From NCBI GenBank assembly GCA_037974665.1, contig CM075764.1, forward strand, positions 83,723,825 through 83,787,824: a DNA stretch of 64,000 nt, given 5' to 3'. Position numbers and translations under genes: made by a program. This document shows, one piece after another, positions 35,201 through 48,431 of the stretch. The stretch comes from Ehretia macrophylla. Lineage: Eukaryota; Streptophyta; Magnoliopsida; Boraginales; Ehretiaceae. The notes under the pieces were generated by a model. That model ran no database searches and was not told the origin of the DNA. It was given only the letters and a program-made list of their open reading frames with translations. Position 1 is the stretch's first letter. Each line of letters starts with the position of its first letter.

Positions 35201-38200
35201 CGGTGGGTTACCATGTCTTTGTGAGCTCAGAAGCTCATATAATGTTTTCCTCAAGTTAGGGTTCTTTAAGGAATGACGGATGCTGCTGTTACAATTAGTA
35301 GGCTTCTTGGATCCGCACCATCTTTTGCATGTATACATACATCAATACCAGTACAATAATACAAGTATTTAAATAATTAATTTAAGAACCCAACTGAAGA
35401 ACAATATACATAATACAAATCGAAATGAAGACGGTAAACAACCTTCTCCGGAACACGCCAAAAAAGATCACGAGTATATAATCTTAATTTTTTTGAAACA
35501 TAATTCATTAATCCTTTCACGATTTAAATTCTTTTACATGGTAGACTAGTGGGAAAAGGTAAAGCAGCTAGGTCAACCATTATTATACTCATTCGTGTTA
35601 CATCTAACAGTGCATATATACCTAGAGCAGCATAAAAGATCAGTGACTCCAGAACAAGAATTCGGAACAGAGAAAAAAAAAAAAAAAAAAAAAAAAGTTC
35701 TTACTTGTCACAAAGTTGAAAATTCTTGCAAATGTTGCAAACCCAGCGGTTTCCAGACACCATCAATATACAGCAATGAGTGCACACATGCTGCAGATGG
35801 ACCATGATGAAATCCTCCTTCATTGGGCTAATTGTTTCACCAAGCTACAGAATAGGCATTGCTTATAAGAACACCGAAAGCTTAACTTCACAGGAAAAAA
35901 AGTAAAAGTTGCAAGTAGAGGAGGACATAGAAAAATCTCACATGCACATACATAAAAATTGCACTACAATCTGAAACAGATTAAGAAAGATATAGAAATA
36001 TTCATATCTTCTTTTATAAGTAAATGGTGAAATATGTGAGAAAAAGAACATGCATACATGCAAATGTAAGCACTAACCATGACAACTATTTTAACAATTC
36101 CTGATTAAATGTCTTATTTTCTAATTCAGGTTCTTCCAAATTAAGCTACACTTTCCAAAAATGGAAACTCACTCTTTAAAATATCATTCAATATCAACTT
36201 TATGACATTAGGACCTAGCTGGACCCACTTGTCTTTAAATGGAAACATTCATTTCTGCCTTCTCTCATTAGTCTTGAAAGATTAGCTCTACTTGCAAACG
36301 GGCAGTGCCCCCTTGGTGCCAGTAACAAAATTCTGTTTTCAGAATAAAGGGAGGGAGAGGGAGAGGGAGAGGGAGAGGGAGAGAGCATCTAAGTATGAAC
36401 TACAGGGAGTATAGTTTTTAAAACTGAGCAAAGTTGGCTGTCTAACAATTTGACTCTGGAAGAACTAGAACGAAAGCGTAACAACAACATTGCAATTATA
36501 AAGTTCAACAAATGTTAAATGTAGACAATTTGAAGTTTTCTTTAACAGGTTTTATAACAAAGATCACATATACATTGAAGAAACATGCATGCTGAGCTTT
36601 AGAGATATGGAATGGAGAATGTAGAAAGATGTAGAGAGAGAGAGAGAGCATCTAAGTACAAACTACAGGAAGTATAGTTTTTAAAAACTCAGCAAACTGG
36701 CTATCTAACAATTTGACTCCAGAAGAACTAGGAAGAAAGCATAATAACATCAACTATATAATTTTAAAGTTCAACAAATGTTAAACGTAGACAATTTGAC
36801 ATTTTCTTTAATAGGTTTTATAGCAAAGACCAAATATACATTGAAGAAACATGCATGCTGAGCTTCAGAGATATGGAATGGAGAACGTAGAAAGACGCAT
36901 ACAAGTAACACTCATAATGATTACATTTAATTCTCAAGTTCAAAAAGATGAAGAAAATCGCAATTGTCCTTGAAAGATATTATAACACGAATGGGTACAA
37001 ATCTTATGCACTGGATATACCTTACGCATGAGCAGCAGATCTTTCGATGCATTACTAGAAAGATCAATTTGACCAGATGCTTTAAGTGCTCTTTTATTTA
37101 TGCTTTTTTTAAAAGTTCCCTTCTTATGCTGTTTCCTCCCTTCCTCTTCTTGTTGCAGCTGATAGATCATATCCTCAGCAGCACCAGGCCAATAGTCTCC
37201 ATCAAAATAAGGTAGCCGAGCTGCAGTTACCTTAGCTTTGCATTCACCAGTGGACATGAAGAAATGGTCATATAAATTAGTGAGATCAGCAACAATCTTT
37301 TCCCTTACAGCTTTTCTCAACATTGCCAAGTACCTGAGTCATGAAGATAATCATCAAAGTCAAACAGAGTTGTAACAACAATTGGGCATGAGCTTTAGAA
37401 GATTGTACAAAAATTGTTTCATGGCAAATTCCTATGAACTCACCATTCTCTAAGTTTATCAGATTTTGGGGTCTTCTGAATTTCTGGGTGGCAATATAAG
37501 ATATAGTCTTCACCCTTTAATGGAGGGCAAGCCCATATGTAGCAACTAGTAAAACCACGCAATTTGGAGTACTCAAGATAACCAATCTGGTCAGAAAAAA
37601 TAACAAATCATCAAGTATGTTAAGTGTAGTGCATAGCGATAGCAACAACTGCATAATGGATTAACTACGGGAATGAATTAGACAAGCCAATGGAGTACAA
37701 AACTTGCCAAAATTTCATGGTATACAAATGTACGGAGAGCCTCTCCTGTTATTGTTTTCAGCTCCGGTCTAAAATACTTAACAGAATCAAGATAAGAGAG
37801 ATAAACACGGCGATGATTTGGCTGTTGGCATTCTGATCCAAATTCTTGAACGTACATGCCAAATAGACATACTTCCACACCTTCAATTTTCTGGAACAAC
37901 AATAGCACCTGGAAGATAAAACCGTTTCAGTTTAGAGTCCAAACTGCTCCAGCATAACATAGTTAAACGTACAATGAGCAACATTAAAGGTTATATATAT
38001 TGTAGTCCGTATCTTTAGGAAAAAGGGAAAAAGAAAATATAATATAATGCGTGTATAGTACAAACCTAACATAAGTCTTTGGGTCTAAATTTTGACACTA
38101 AAAATACAAGAAATTGACACCAAGAGGCTCAACTGCTTGTTACCCCATTAAATACTTATATTGATGTAGACAAAAATGGTCTGCCATATCTACCAACAAT

Positions 38201-41200
38201 TTCAGGCCAATATGTAAAAAATATCAATAAATTTTAGTTCACATCATTCCAAATCCTCTTAAACCAAGACCAATATCTATTTCCAATAATGGTGCCTGGT
38301 TAGTATTGCATTCATCTCAACTAAACAAACCTATTTTCAGCATACCTTAGATTTATAAGGGTATTCTGGTGGATAATTTTCTTCTTTAAAAATCTCAAGA
38401 AACCTTGGTTTCACTTCCAGTTTCTTATCCACAGATGACACAACTCTCACGACAAGTCCTTCGGCTCCTGGGACCTGGCAATTGAAATAAAGGATAAACA
38501 AGAGTAAGCACTTAGGTGAAAATTTATGGAAAAATAAGATAATCATTCTCGTACTAGGATAATAAAAAGAGAAACAAAAGGACCTTTTCAAACAAAAATA
38601 AACAAAAGCTTGATCATAGAGTCCACTTAAGTGCATAAGTTTGAGTATGTTAGATAATGAGAAAATAAGACAACCATTTGAACATAAAAACCTAATGCAC
38701 TCGACAACAGACTTGAACAAGTAGAATCGGTAAGTCCATCAAAAAGCAAACACTAGAAATTAACTAGCGTTGAAGCATGTTGGATGTCTTTGATAATTTG
38801 ATTCAAGCATCAAGCGCATATAGTGGAAATGCATTCCAAACTCATCTGCTAGTTCATGTAAATCCCACACACATTTCTGGCAAAGAGCTAAAACCAATAA
38901 GAAGGGTAATACCTAAAATGTGCAAGTACAAATAACAAAAATTAAATAACTAAGCCAATGTCTAAGCTGATAAGAGATGCTGTAAATTTATCTGGCAAGC
39001 ACAAGTGTGACCCCAACCTATCAACTATAAGATAGGTCCTCGTTCTTATACAATATCAAGTGACTGGCATGTCACAGACCACACACAAACTCTGAAGTAG
39101 TCATAACAAATCCCCATTCTTTGCACTTTCCAAATAATGGAAAGTAATTATGCAGCTCAGGAAATGGCTGCATACATTAGATTTTTATGGGGAAATAAAC
39201 ACTTAATGACATTTATGTTCTCCAGAAATAATCGTCTCATTAGATATAACCTTTGAGGTCAATTACTGCAATTAGCATCATCAACAAGCCTCTCCCAAAT
39301 AAAGCATATATTCACTCAGTCCCAAACCCATTTGGCTTTTTCACAGATTTCAAAAAGAAAAACATAAAAAAAAGCGTGTAACCAACTCACTTGTCCATCT
39401 TATCTTAAATCACAGCATAAATATACAAATCAAAGTGAATGACTGAATTAAATAGTTTCCTACTTTTTGAAGTCAAAGTTACGGGACAAACGTATGGGAC
39501 AGAAAGAGTACAAGGTAAGCAAATCCATCAAGTAGGGAAAAGACAGGACCAAGACATAAAGCAAGCTTCTTAGTACCAAGTAGTCATAGTTGGTTCGTAT
39601 CTGTATGCAAAACGTCAAACAATCATCTCATACACAACCATATGGAAAATTAACTTAATCACCTCATCATAATTTTTTCCTTGGGATCTTGCTCTGTCTT
39701 GTCTTTCCTGCTTTAGTTTCCTAGCTAATCGCTGCTCAATATGGTCACTGAGGATTGTTCTAGGCAGATCTTTTGCACCCAGAACAGCACTCTGTGGTAA
39801 GGGCTTACGTTCCCCTCTTTCAACTTCTTCTATATAGCAATTTGGACAGGTATACTCAGCTGAACCACCGTCATTCCTTCTACCATTAAACAATGCGCAA
39901 ATTTGATGTTGCCAAGCTTCACACTTGTCACATTGCACCCACTGTGCATAAGAGCAAAAATTGAATATTACTAAAATCTACTACAAGAAGAATAAGAAAG
40001 AAGCAAGAAATTGGTTATGATCACGCAAGACATACCCATTCTTCTGTCTCCTCATCATTCTTCTTCTTCTCCAGTCTTGCCTTTGGAAGAGTAGTTCCAT
40101 CAACTAGAATGGTATCTCCACGAGCCTCATTATAGCAAGGAATACAAAAGTAATGTCGAGTCTCACCAGTTCCAATTGTATAAAACATTGCATTTCTTTT
40201 AATGCGCGCACCACATGGCGAACAATAGATAGGCGGAGGTTCAAATGTGAGCTTCTCAACTGCACACAACTGACAAGAATTTTCACTCATTGAGTGCTCC
40301 ATTGCTTGATTCTTTTCAGCTTTTGATTTGCTCTGTAGAAGAGGAGAGAAAGAAAGAAAAAGAAAAACATTGTTACTAATGGTAGGATATAGAAATCCAA
40401 ACACAACAAGAAATTATCACAACATACAGGGTATAGTACATAAAAGCATAATCAATGAGACAAGCTTCAGTTAAAGCTCATGATCAATTATGCCAGATAA
40501 CCATATTAATAGGCTTCAGAAAAAATAACCAACTCCAATTCATAGAGTCCAATTTTTCATCAGAAACCAATGAAAAATGAGTCAGAACTATGATAAGATG
40601 AGTTCAACCGCAAAAGCACAAGAGAAACACATTGATTGCAGAGCTTCATCTCATTCACCCTTCCATACGAGAAGTGGCAAGGTATAAATGCATAACTAGT
40701 CTACTCTCATTTTCTCCCTTGATTAATATAATATTTATGCTGATTCTCTTTGCCATAGATCAATCAAGACTGAAATGGGAACAGTAATTCACATCAAATC
40801 AAAATATGACCTCCTGGAGATTAAAGTAGCCAATATCATAAGAGATTGAATCATTAAATACCCAATAACCACCAAACCACCTCTTAGTATATTGAGCATG
40901 GTCTGCATTCCATGTAATTAATCATTGTATCCTCCAATTTGGAATAGCATGGTCTTCAATGACATTTAACTCCTTTTCCTATCAGTCGCTCTCTAACAAC
41001 AACTCCGTGATAATAAGTATGATTTCCTTCTTGTTTGGAGTGACATTTAAACACCACACCCCTCCCCCTCCCCCTCCCTCCCTCTTTCTCTCCCCTCCTC
41101 CTCACCTCTTTCCATTTTTCACCTTGTACTAGCAACTCCTTCGTAAGTATCATTTTCTTTTAGTACTATGAACTAATGGAAGGTAATAGCAAATTTCACA

Positions 41201-44200
41201 TCCTTTTCTGATTACCTGAAAGCAAAAATATATTGAGTTTGAGTTTAAAGAGGAAACAACCTCAACTTTCTTTGTGTTCTCTTTACCATGGTCTATGAGG
41301 CATGAACAACTCGGAAACACATGTAATATAAAGTTTTCTTTAGAAGTATCTTTCCCACTGTCATCTTGGATTCCTTATAGCGAAGTGTGCAAGACTCTGA
41401 TTCGAGGACCTCGGAGTAAACCACAAGCTGAATGGAGACTATCATAGAAAAGAGATATTCTTTCATGTTTCTAGATCATGTTTTCCTTTTTTTCTGCCTC
41501 CATTTCTTTCATAGGCAGAAGAAAATTGCCAAGCTTCCCGGGTATCTATACAACAGAGGACATCAAACTCTCTCCCCACCTTACAACTGGATCACCATGT
41601 TACTTGCCTAATTATTATTGATTACTTGCATGACATAATCAGGTTTTATACATGTAATCCAAGTCCTCGGTTGTAACTGACTGAAGAAAGAAACATGGAA
41701 AAAGACGAGCAATGTAATCAATATCTGGGGAAAAAGATGCTAGTTTCGTCTTCTGGCCTTTATCATCATCTATCCATAACCTATTCCTCCTTGTTATGAC
41801 AACCTCAAATCGTGTCAGATTCCAAGATTCATTCTAACTTCAGACCAGCTCAGAAACAAGATCTAAATGCTAAAAACATAAATTTATAAACTGCATTACA
41901 AGCCATGAATTTGGATTGCAGATTTATATAGATGCACACAACTGAACGTTACCTTAATTCTCATTAGTAACAAAGCTCTTTTTGATTGATACCTAGGAGG
42001 TGCAACCTATCAACAGTTTTATACAAAAGTATTTAAATTCCACAATAGACAAAATAAGAAAATAAGTGTTTTGGCAGTATTTATCCCCAGAAAAGTTTCG
42101 ATACACCAAATTGACTGGTGAGCATAAAATGCCCTTAGACAGGTAACTTTACAAAGCAACCGACATCGAGAAAAATCAATTCTTAAGGTCAGTTTAACTC
42201 CTTCCAGTAGCTAAACTGGGAGATACATTTTAGTTCCGCACTGAGACTTGCATCATCGAATCATATGATGCAGATTCAATAAAAGACCGCTTTATACACA
42301 CCACATTTATCCAGATTGTCCAAAGGTGAAGAAAATGTAATGCTATCACCGAACTTGTTGAAAATGAATTCTCTTACAACCCTGAGATGACTTATGTTGA
42401 ACATATAAGCACGTAGTACTTTCACTCCCATTCTATATGATACCATTTTAAAAAAAGAGATGTTCTTCAAATTAGGGGTTTGTTGTTTACATAATGGAAC
42501 TACTTATGATGGTGAATTGAAATTCTGAATAATATGACTCCTAAAGAAACATGACTAAATAATATGACCCCTAAAGAAACATGGTTTAATAATATGAGCC
42601 CTTAAGAAACATGGTCATAAACAACAAACCTGGCCAACCCACTGCCTGAGGCCTCTGATATGTTCCCGAACTTGCTCTGGGGTGAATAGTTCAATCAATG
42701 ACACTCCCTTTACTTTTGGTTTTCCAGACTTCGATCCACTAGCATTCTCAGAAGCGACCGATGTGTTTTCCAGCTTAAACTCACCCACTTCCTTCTCAAC
42801 CTTAAAGCCTTCCTGTTCAACAAATCCAGCAGGATTGTGTGGAGTACAAGGATCACCATCAGGTTTTTGCAGATAGTTATCATCCATATTATCCTTTTCT
42901 ATCTGAATACTCTCGGGACTTCCTAGTGCAACACTATCAGGAAATTCTATCTTCGTTTCCATGACCTCGGACTTCACTGGCATACCCGCACTAAGATGTT
43001 GTTCAGCAAGTTGTGTCTCCTGGAGAACATGAGATTCACTCACGGCATGAGCTGGGGCCGCAGACCTTTCAGATTCAGAAACAAGAAATTGGGTGGACTG
43101 CTCAATCTTCAAGCGTTTGAGAGAAGGCTCTAAATCTTCCGGACTTTCAACCACTACTGGGCTTGTCGTCAAAGTTGGCCTACTTGCAACTTTGCCAGTA
43201 TTCGGGGGTTCACAAGATCCATCAACTAAATTTGGTAAAGAAGAACTAAATTCAGGACGAGCATATGCCTTCATTTGTGCTGCTACAAAAGTTTTTACAG
43301 GAATACAAACTGGGCAGCTTTCATCCCTGCAATGTCTATGATGATTTATCAAAACCTTTGTCGCACGGCAACGAGGATACAGACATTCAAATACATTGCA
43401 TCGCTCCATGTGCTTCAACAGATTTTGGGCAGTTATACAATTACGTTCTGCACATTTCCCTTCAGGAGCTGAGCATCGACGAGCATGCCGCAGAAACAAT
43501 AACCACCTTTGCTGATTTCTGAACTGCCGGTCACTATTAAGATTATTTGATTTGGACACAGAACCACTTAAATTTGACGGCCCTTCTGGTTGAGTAGCTA
43601 CAGACTGAGCACTAATAGATACATCCGAGGATACATTATTTTTGTGCGAATCATCTCGACCAATTATTCTCTGATGAAATTCTCCTTGGACATTCTTTTT
43701 GAGTGAGATATCCCTGGGTATCTCAGATCCATCTTGTGGCTTGGCACACCACTGACCCGGGGAAATTGTATCTGATTGACCTCCAGCAGAAAGACAGCTA
43801 AAGACACTTTGGGAGTCAGCACCAAACTGATTTGGAAATAACTGCTGCATCTGTTCTGAAGTTTGACTGAGTGACGAACAGAAATCCTGTGGGCCAGATG
43901 GAAGAGACAGCAATTGACTACCTCTAGATGAGGCATCCGCCAAATTGTGAGAGAACTGAGTCTGTATATCAGCAAATTGGAATTGTTCAGAAACTTGAGA
44001 GTGCAGAGTCTCTCCACGAAGCTCCATTCCAGGCTCAGTTTTTACTTGATTACGTAGCTCAGATGATGCCTGAGATGAACCAAAAGCGTCATTCTCAAAC
44101 AAAATCTGGTGCTGCTGACTTTGCTGCTTTTGTTCGCATTGATGGTCAACAAGTAGCTCTTGCTGAAATCGATGAGACTGCTGGTGAAATTGTTGACGCT

Positions 44201-47200
44201 GATGGGGTTGTACAAGATTCTCCCCAAACAAATGTTGGGATGGAAAGTTCATCTTTTCAGATGGGTTATGAGGCCTTCTATTTATCACCTGCTGAGAATT
44301 TTGCAAATTCAAATTCGACTGGCTGGTCATCAAAGGAGAATTTCTTTTGGAAACTGACGGCACATTTGCAGTACTCAAGTTCTGATTATTCGTAATTGAC
44401 CCTACAGACGTTCCAGGAATGTATAAATTTCCAGATCCTGAAGAGTTAGCAGTGCTGACCCGATATCCATCACCTGTCACATGAATTATTTGCGGTGAGT
44501 ATACTATCAGACGGGAAAAATGGAATAGATCACAATTTAAATGTGGTTTCCAGAAGCATGACAATTGTGTCTGTGTCTTCGATTCTCCTTTTTCTTTTTT
44601 TGTATTATTTTAGTTGGGCACAGAGAGGGAGATGCAAGACAGCAATGCAACACACAAACTGAAAAGGGGAAACTGAGAGTACCCTGCATTAGTGGCTGTT
44701 GGTGTTGATCAAAAGTTTTGGGAGAGGTGCCATAAATGTTTGCTTTTAGATAACCTTCAGAAGCTCCTGGACCATTGACTAGCTGCGAATTGTTTCCTGT
44801 CATCCCTAATGCACCCTTCGAAGCTCCATTTGGCATTCCATAGGAGTTCTGCTGCAAGCTAGACCTGATTCCACCACCCATATGGGTGCCAAGGTTATGC
44901 AATATACGACTGTTTTGACCACCAGCATGCTGCTTTTGTTGCAGTGGCTGTGATACTAACATAGGTTCAACATTTGAGATTGCATCAACGTTATTAGATG
45001 GCTCCATATTGATATTAGACTGACTTTTAGCATTCTCACTATTCATATTATTAAATCCCGGGGTGGGAATCATTTGGCTTGCCATTCTTTGTGCACCCAT
45101 GGACGTCACCATGTTATTTTCACTGGGATGGATAGAGAGACTGGAAGGCAGTTGTTGATATCCATTAGCCGAAGGTCCTGCAAAAATAATTCTATCTCAT
45201 AGAAGGAAAATATAAGACGACATTATCACCAGTTGTAAAGATGATAAGACTTCGATTACCATGAGATGAATTGAATGGACCACCGTTTGCACCTCCACTG
45301 GGACCATTAGCAGGCCGCAAGAAGTTCCCAGCATTAACCATCGAGGATGCTAAGTTATTGCAACTGCCACAAACCACAGAATTATCCATTGATGATGATG
45401 CCATCATACTCGAATTACCATTTTGAGGCATGCCAGGGGTGGGAATCATTGTACCAATGGAAGAAGAAGAATTAAGATGAGAGACTTGTTGGTTATGATT
45501 ACTCAGAGGGAGGCGTCTGATTAAGCCATGCAAACGATTCTCCAAGGTTGCCAGGTTCGTGTACTCCTCCTAACAATGCAAGTAAGATATTTTAGACGAG
45601 GTGAAGTATCTATTAGGCCAAAGAACTTAATTTTTCACAGAAAGAGGAATGCTTCCATGAATGCTCCTTAGAATTCTATAAACATTTTCTCCTGATACTG
45701 CCAAAGAAAATGGAATAAGATAAAGGGGAAGAGAAAACGGGAGCAGAAGCTTTGTGATTCAATCAAACACAAAACATTTCAAAAAAATTCTTAAGCAAAG
45801 ATGGCATAGATGTAGCCAAAAAGATGCAAAAAGAAGTATAAATGCAATTACAATAGACCTTTGTAGCAGCAGTCTTGAATAGGCACTCCTCTAAGCGTCT
45901 TACTAAATCCAACATCTTCTTTGAGGGTGTCTCATGAGCTTGTTGCTGCCGCTTCATAAAGAATTCATATCTGGAGGAGAAAAAAACATAAGATTTGTCA
46001 GGGTTGACGACAATAAAAAGCCACAAGTACAGTAAATGAACAACTCCCAGAGTGGCCCCAGTTCTCTACCATTAATTTGCTAAGACCACAATGAGAATAA
46101 CCCAACCCCAAAGGGGAAGTAATGAAAAATGTATGAAGAAAAGATCAAGGAAAGCAATAGAGAAGTAGAAAAAAATAAAAATGACTACGTTAATTAAGGA
46201 ATGATCAGAAAAATATTTAACGAAAATGAGGTAACATGCTCCAAGCTACTAGTTTCATCAAACTACCAAGTGATAGGAAAGAAAATTCCAGTAAGATTGC
46301 TCAACTTATATTCCCTAGTCGGACCTAGATTGTATATTTTCCCACAGAGTTGATGATGCTTTGGGTAGCATGAGACACTAAATCAGGAATTAAATTTTCA
46401 TACTATAATGCATATATACAGACATTAGTGCTGAATGGCTGGTATATAGTAATCACTAAATATCGTTAAAATAAAGACTTGGTCATCATGAAGATACTTT
46501 ATGTGCATCAGGAGAGGTTGTCACACAAGATAAAAACTGATACAACATATCAAAGGGAAGAGACGGTAAAGATTCTTCTATATGGTACTGGCTTTCCAGC
46601 TTTTTATGGGATCTTTTCTTGCTCTCTCTCTCTCTTTTATTTTCTCCATTTATGGCAGGTAAGAGCAGAGGAGGAGAAGGGAGGGCAAATTATCAGCCTT
46701 GAAAATATGAGGAAGCAACAGCTTGTCATGCAACAAGTTGTTTCCATGACACCAACTGAAGAACCTACATCAGTATCTACTACAATCGGGTGCTAATGTA
46801 TGCACTACCTCATTTTATTATATACTGTTTGGTTAATAATGAAGATGAACAAAGCTGTTGAGTAACTCAGTCAGGCAGAAGGGGGCAGAGCCTATGAACA
46901 TGATAGAGAGCATGTTCTAGTGTTCAAATGAGTCAAATACAACGGATAAAATGGTCAATCTTGATTCAAGTAGGACATAACAGGCCTACTTCAACACAAG
47001 TGAGAGCTCCTCTCTGACACTCATCAATTGTGCAAAAGGGAGAAAACTCGATATAGTGCTATCAATTTCTTATGAAGAGACAAGTCATCCATTAGCTTGC
47101 TCCACTACCAACTGCAGTAGACGACAATGCAACCTATATAATGTAACACCTTAAAGTTACACTCCCATACATCCAATTTATCCATCTGCGAACTATGTAA

Positions 47201-48431
47201 AACGGGCAAGCATGTGAGTAGAATTTAATCTTGAAAAGTTACTGGTTAGAGAAAGTCATGCTGAGAAGCTAAGCAAATGATGTAGACATCACAAGGAAAC
47301 AGTTAGATACGAAATCCCCAGAGAATCACTAACACTATTAACATAAATTTGTCAACCCTAAGTGCAGGGTATCTCGATATCGAATTTCTTCAGATGCTGA
47401 AGTCATAAATGATCTTTAGCTGTTGTCTTACAGCATTTATTTCGCCGTCTAGAAATTTACAAGTTACTTTAATGATATTGACTATTGCCGCATACCATTT
47501 ACTTCACACTTTACACTTTGTCACAATCCGGTCAATGAATGCCATCATCAACTCCTATTATGCCATTTAATCATCTAAAACAGAATCAACATCCAACCAA
47601 TCAAACCTTCGCATCCAAGTTACTTAATAAATTTGGCCATTGTCGTATTCCATTTATTTCATGCTTTACACTCTGTCACAATACAATTAATGAACGCCAT
47701 TATCAACTCCTTACATGCCATTTAATCATCTAAACCTATATCACTCCTACATCCAGTTGATCAAGCTCCCATGAGCAAGTTACTTAAATGATTTTGACTG
47801 TTGTCATATACAATTTATTTCCCGCTATCAAATTGCTGATCACATGCTCAAGTTACTTAAATGATTTTGACCTTTGTCATATACACCATATGTTCTGTGC
47901 TTTACACTCAGCGACAATCCCATCAATGATTGTCATCATCAACCCCTTAGATGCCATTCAATCATCTAAACCTATATCACTCCTACATCCACACAATTGT
48001 TGTTGTCTACCATTTATTTTGCGCTTTGCACTCTGTCATAATCCAATTAATGAATGCCATCATCAACTCCTTATATGCCATTTAAACATATGAACCTATA
48101 CCCTTCCTACGTCCACTCAATCAAACTCCAGGGAAATGAAACCTTATATCACTCATACATCCACTCCCGCGCGCACCAAGGAGAAGCAAATCCCCAAACT
48201 CTATGTTCCTGTTTACATATATATATAAAAAACCAATGTAAATTCTTATATAAACAAAATGATCCATTAAATGACAGCATCTTACATTTTCTCGGCGATA
48301 AATTTACGCGCTCTATCGAGCTCAGGCTCCATGCTGGGAATGTTACGATGATACGAAGAAGCTGCTGGGTTCTGCATAAAATTACTGCCACCACCCCGAT
48401 TCTGCACCTGCCCTTGCCCTTGTAAATTCAT
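32300..48431 (-). CDS. HAC1: p300/CBP-type histone acetyltransferase, HAC1-like, sixteen coding exons
   Basis: A nuclear coactivator that acetylates histones; plant HAC1 proteins act in flowering, hormone and defence transcription. Exons (minus strand): 48286-48431, 45859-45970, 45260-45569, 44683-45177, 42630-44473, 40036-40332, 39663-39941, 38346-38474, 37708-37908, 37444-37586, 37021-37333, 35705-35844, 33880-33958, 33373-33765, 32534-32751, 32300-32414. Joined they give 5214 nt, 1737 residues and TGA, with no frame break; Arabidopsis HAC1 is about 1700. Domains: Gln/Ser-rich N-terminus; TAZ1 about 673-745 (43302-43520); PHD-type Cys-rich region about 995-1110; KAT11 catalytic domain about 1160-1430, including '[10 protein letters not shown]' and '[17 protein letters not shown]'; ZZ1 about 1440-1475; ZZ2 about 1580-1620; TAZ2 about 1628-1710. 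There is no bromodomain, as in plant HACs. All introns are GT-AG except intron 9, which appears to be GC-AG. HAC1 versus HAC12-type naming is not resolved. Confidence 0.96.
33140..33215. repeat. Short tandem duplication in intron 14
   Basis: A 30-bp phrase beginning tcttcttatcaggc occurs at 33141 and again at 33184, period 43 bp. It lies within intron 14 of the acetyltransferase gene (32752-33372). Confidence 0.8.
34035..34080 (-). other. G-rich tract (quadruplex-type motif) in intron 12 of the acetyltransferase gene
   Basis: On the transcribed-RNA sense strand (minus) this is a series of at least six runs of three to six G separated by 1-3 nt. It ends 76 nt upstream of exon 13 (33880-33958). 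It satisfies the usual four-run G-quadruplex pattern several times over. Whether it folds in RNA or DNA is inference. Confidence 0.8.
36349..36386 (+). repeat. (GGGAGA)n microsatellite in intron 11
   Basis: About five GGGAGA units on the plus strand, so a (TCTCCC)n pyrimidine tract in the transcript. It directly adjoins the 263-bp tandem duplication. Confidence 0.9.
36381..36900. repeat. 263-bp tandem duplication in intron 11 of the acetyltransferase gene
   Basis: Unit 1 (36381-36643) and unit 2 (36644 to about 36896) both begin gagagcatctaagta and share long phrases such as catgcatgctgagctt and agagatatggaatggagaa. By eye they are close to 90 percent identical with small indels. The first and second units are joined by GA-repeat sequence, which suggests unequal pairing at the microsatellite as the origin. 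Confidence 0.9.
41057..41103 (-). other. G-rich tract in intron 5 of the acetyltransferase gene
   Basis: The plus strand is C/T-rich, so the transcript strand carries consecutive runs of 3-5 G separated by A or GA. It meets a four-run quadruplex pattern. It lies mid-intron, about 725 nt upstream of exon 6. Confidence 0.7.
42529..42617. repeat. Three tandem copies of a ~30-bp unit next to the intron 5 donor
   Basis: The phrase aatatgac-c-cctaaagaaacatg recurs three times with a period of about 29-30 bp (near 42531, 42560 and 42590), starting only about 12 nt inside intron 5, just downstream of its 5' splice site at 42630/42629. Confidence 0.85.
47461..48135. repeat. Tandem repeat array (~155-bp unit) in intron 1
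   Basis: Units begin with aagttactt(a)aatgatttt at about 47461, 47617, 47777 and 47850, with a partial copy from about 48000. They share catttatttcg/catgctttacactctgtcac and atcatctaaacctatatcac phrases. Periods are 156, 160, 73 (a shortened copy) and about 150 bp. Short minus- and plus-strand ORFs over this array are artefacts of the repeat. Confidence 0.85.

Noticed and set aside
43928-44395. 155-codon plus-strand ORF
   Set aside because: It is antisense to the Gln/Ser-rich part of acetyltransferase exon 5 and has no independent evidence.
47539-48425. Chain of plus-strand ORFs
   Set aside because: They fall on the intronic tandem repeat and the first coding exon of the minus-strand gene, and their sequences repeat each other.
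32300-48431. Splitting the acetyltransferase into two or more genes because of long introns and many small ORFs
   Set aside because: Sixteen exons with consensus splice sites join in one frame and reproduce the full domain order of a plant HAC protein.
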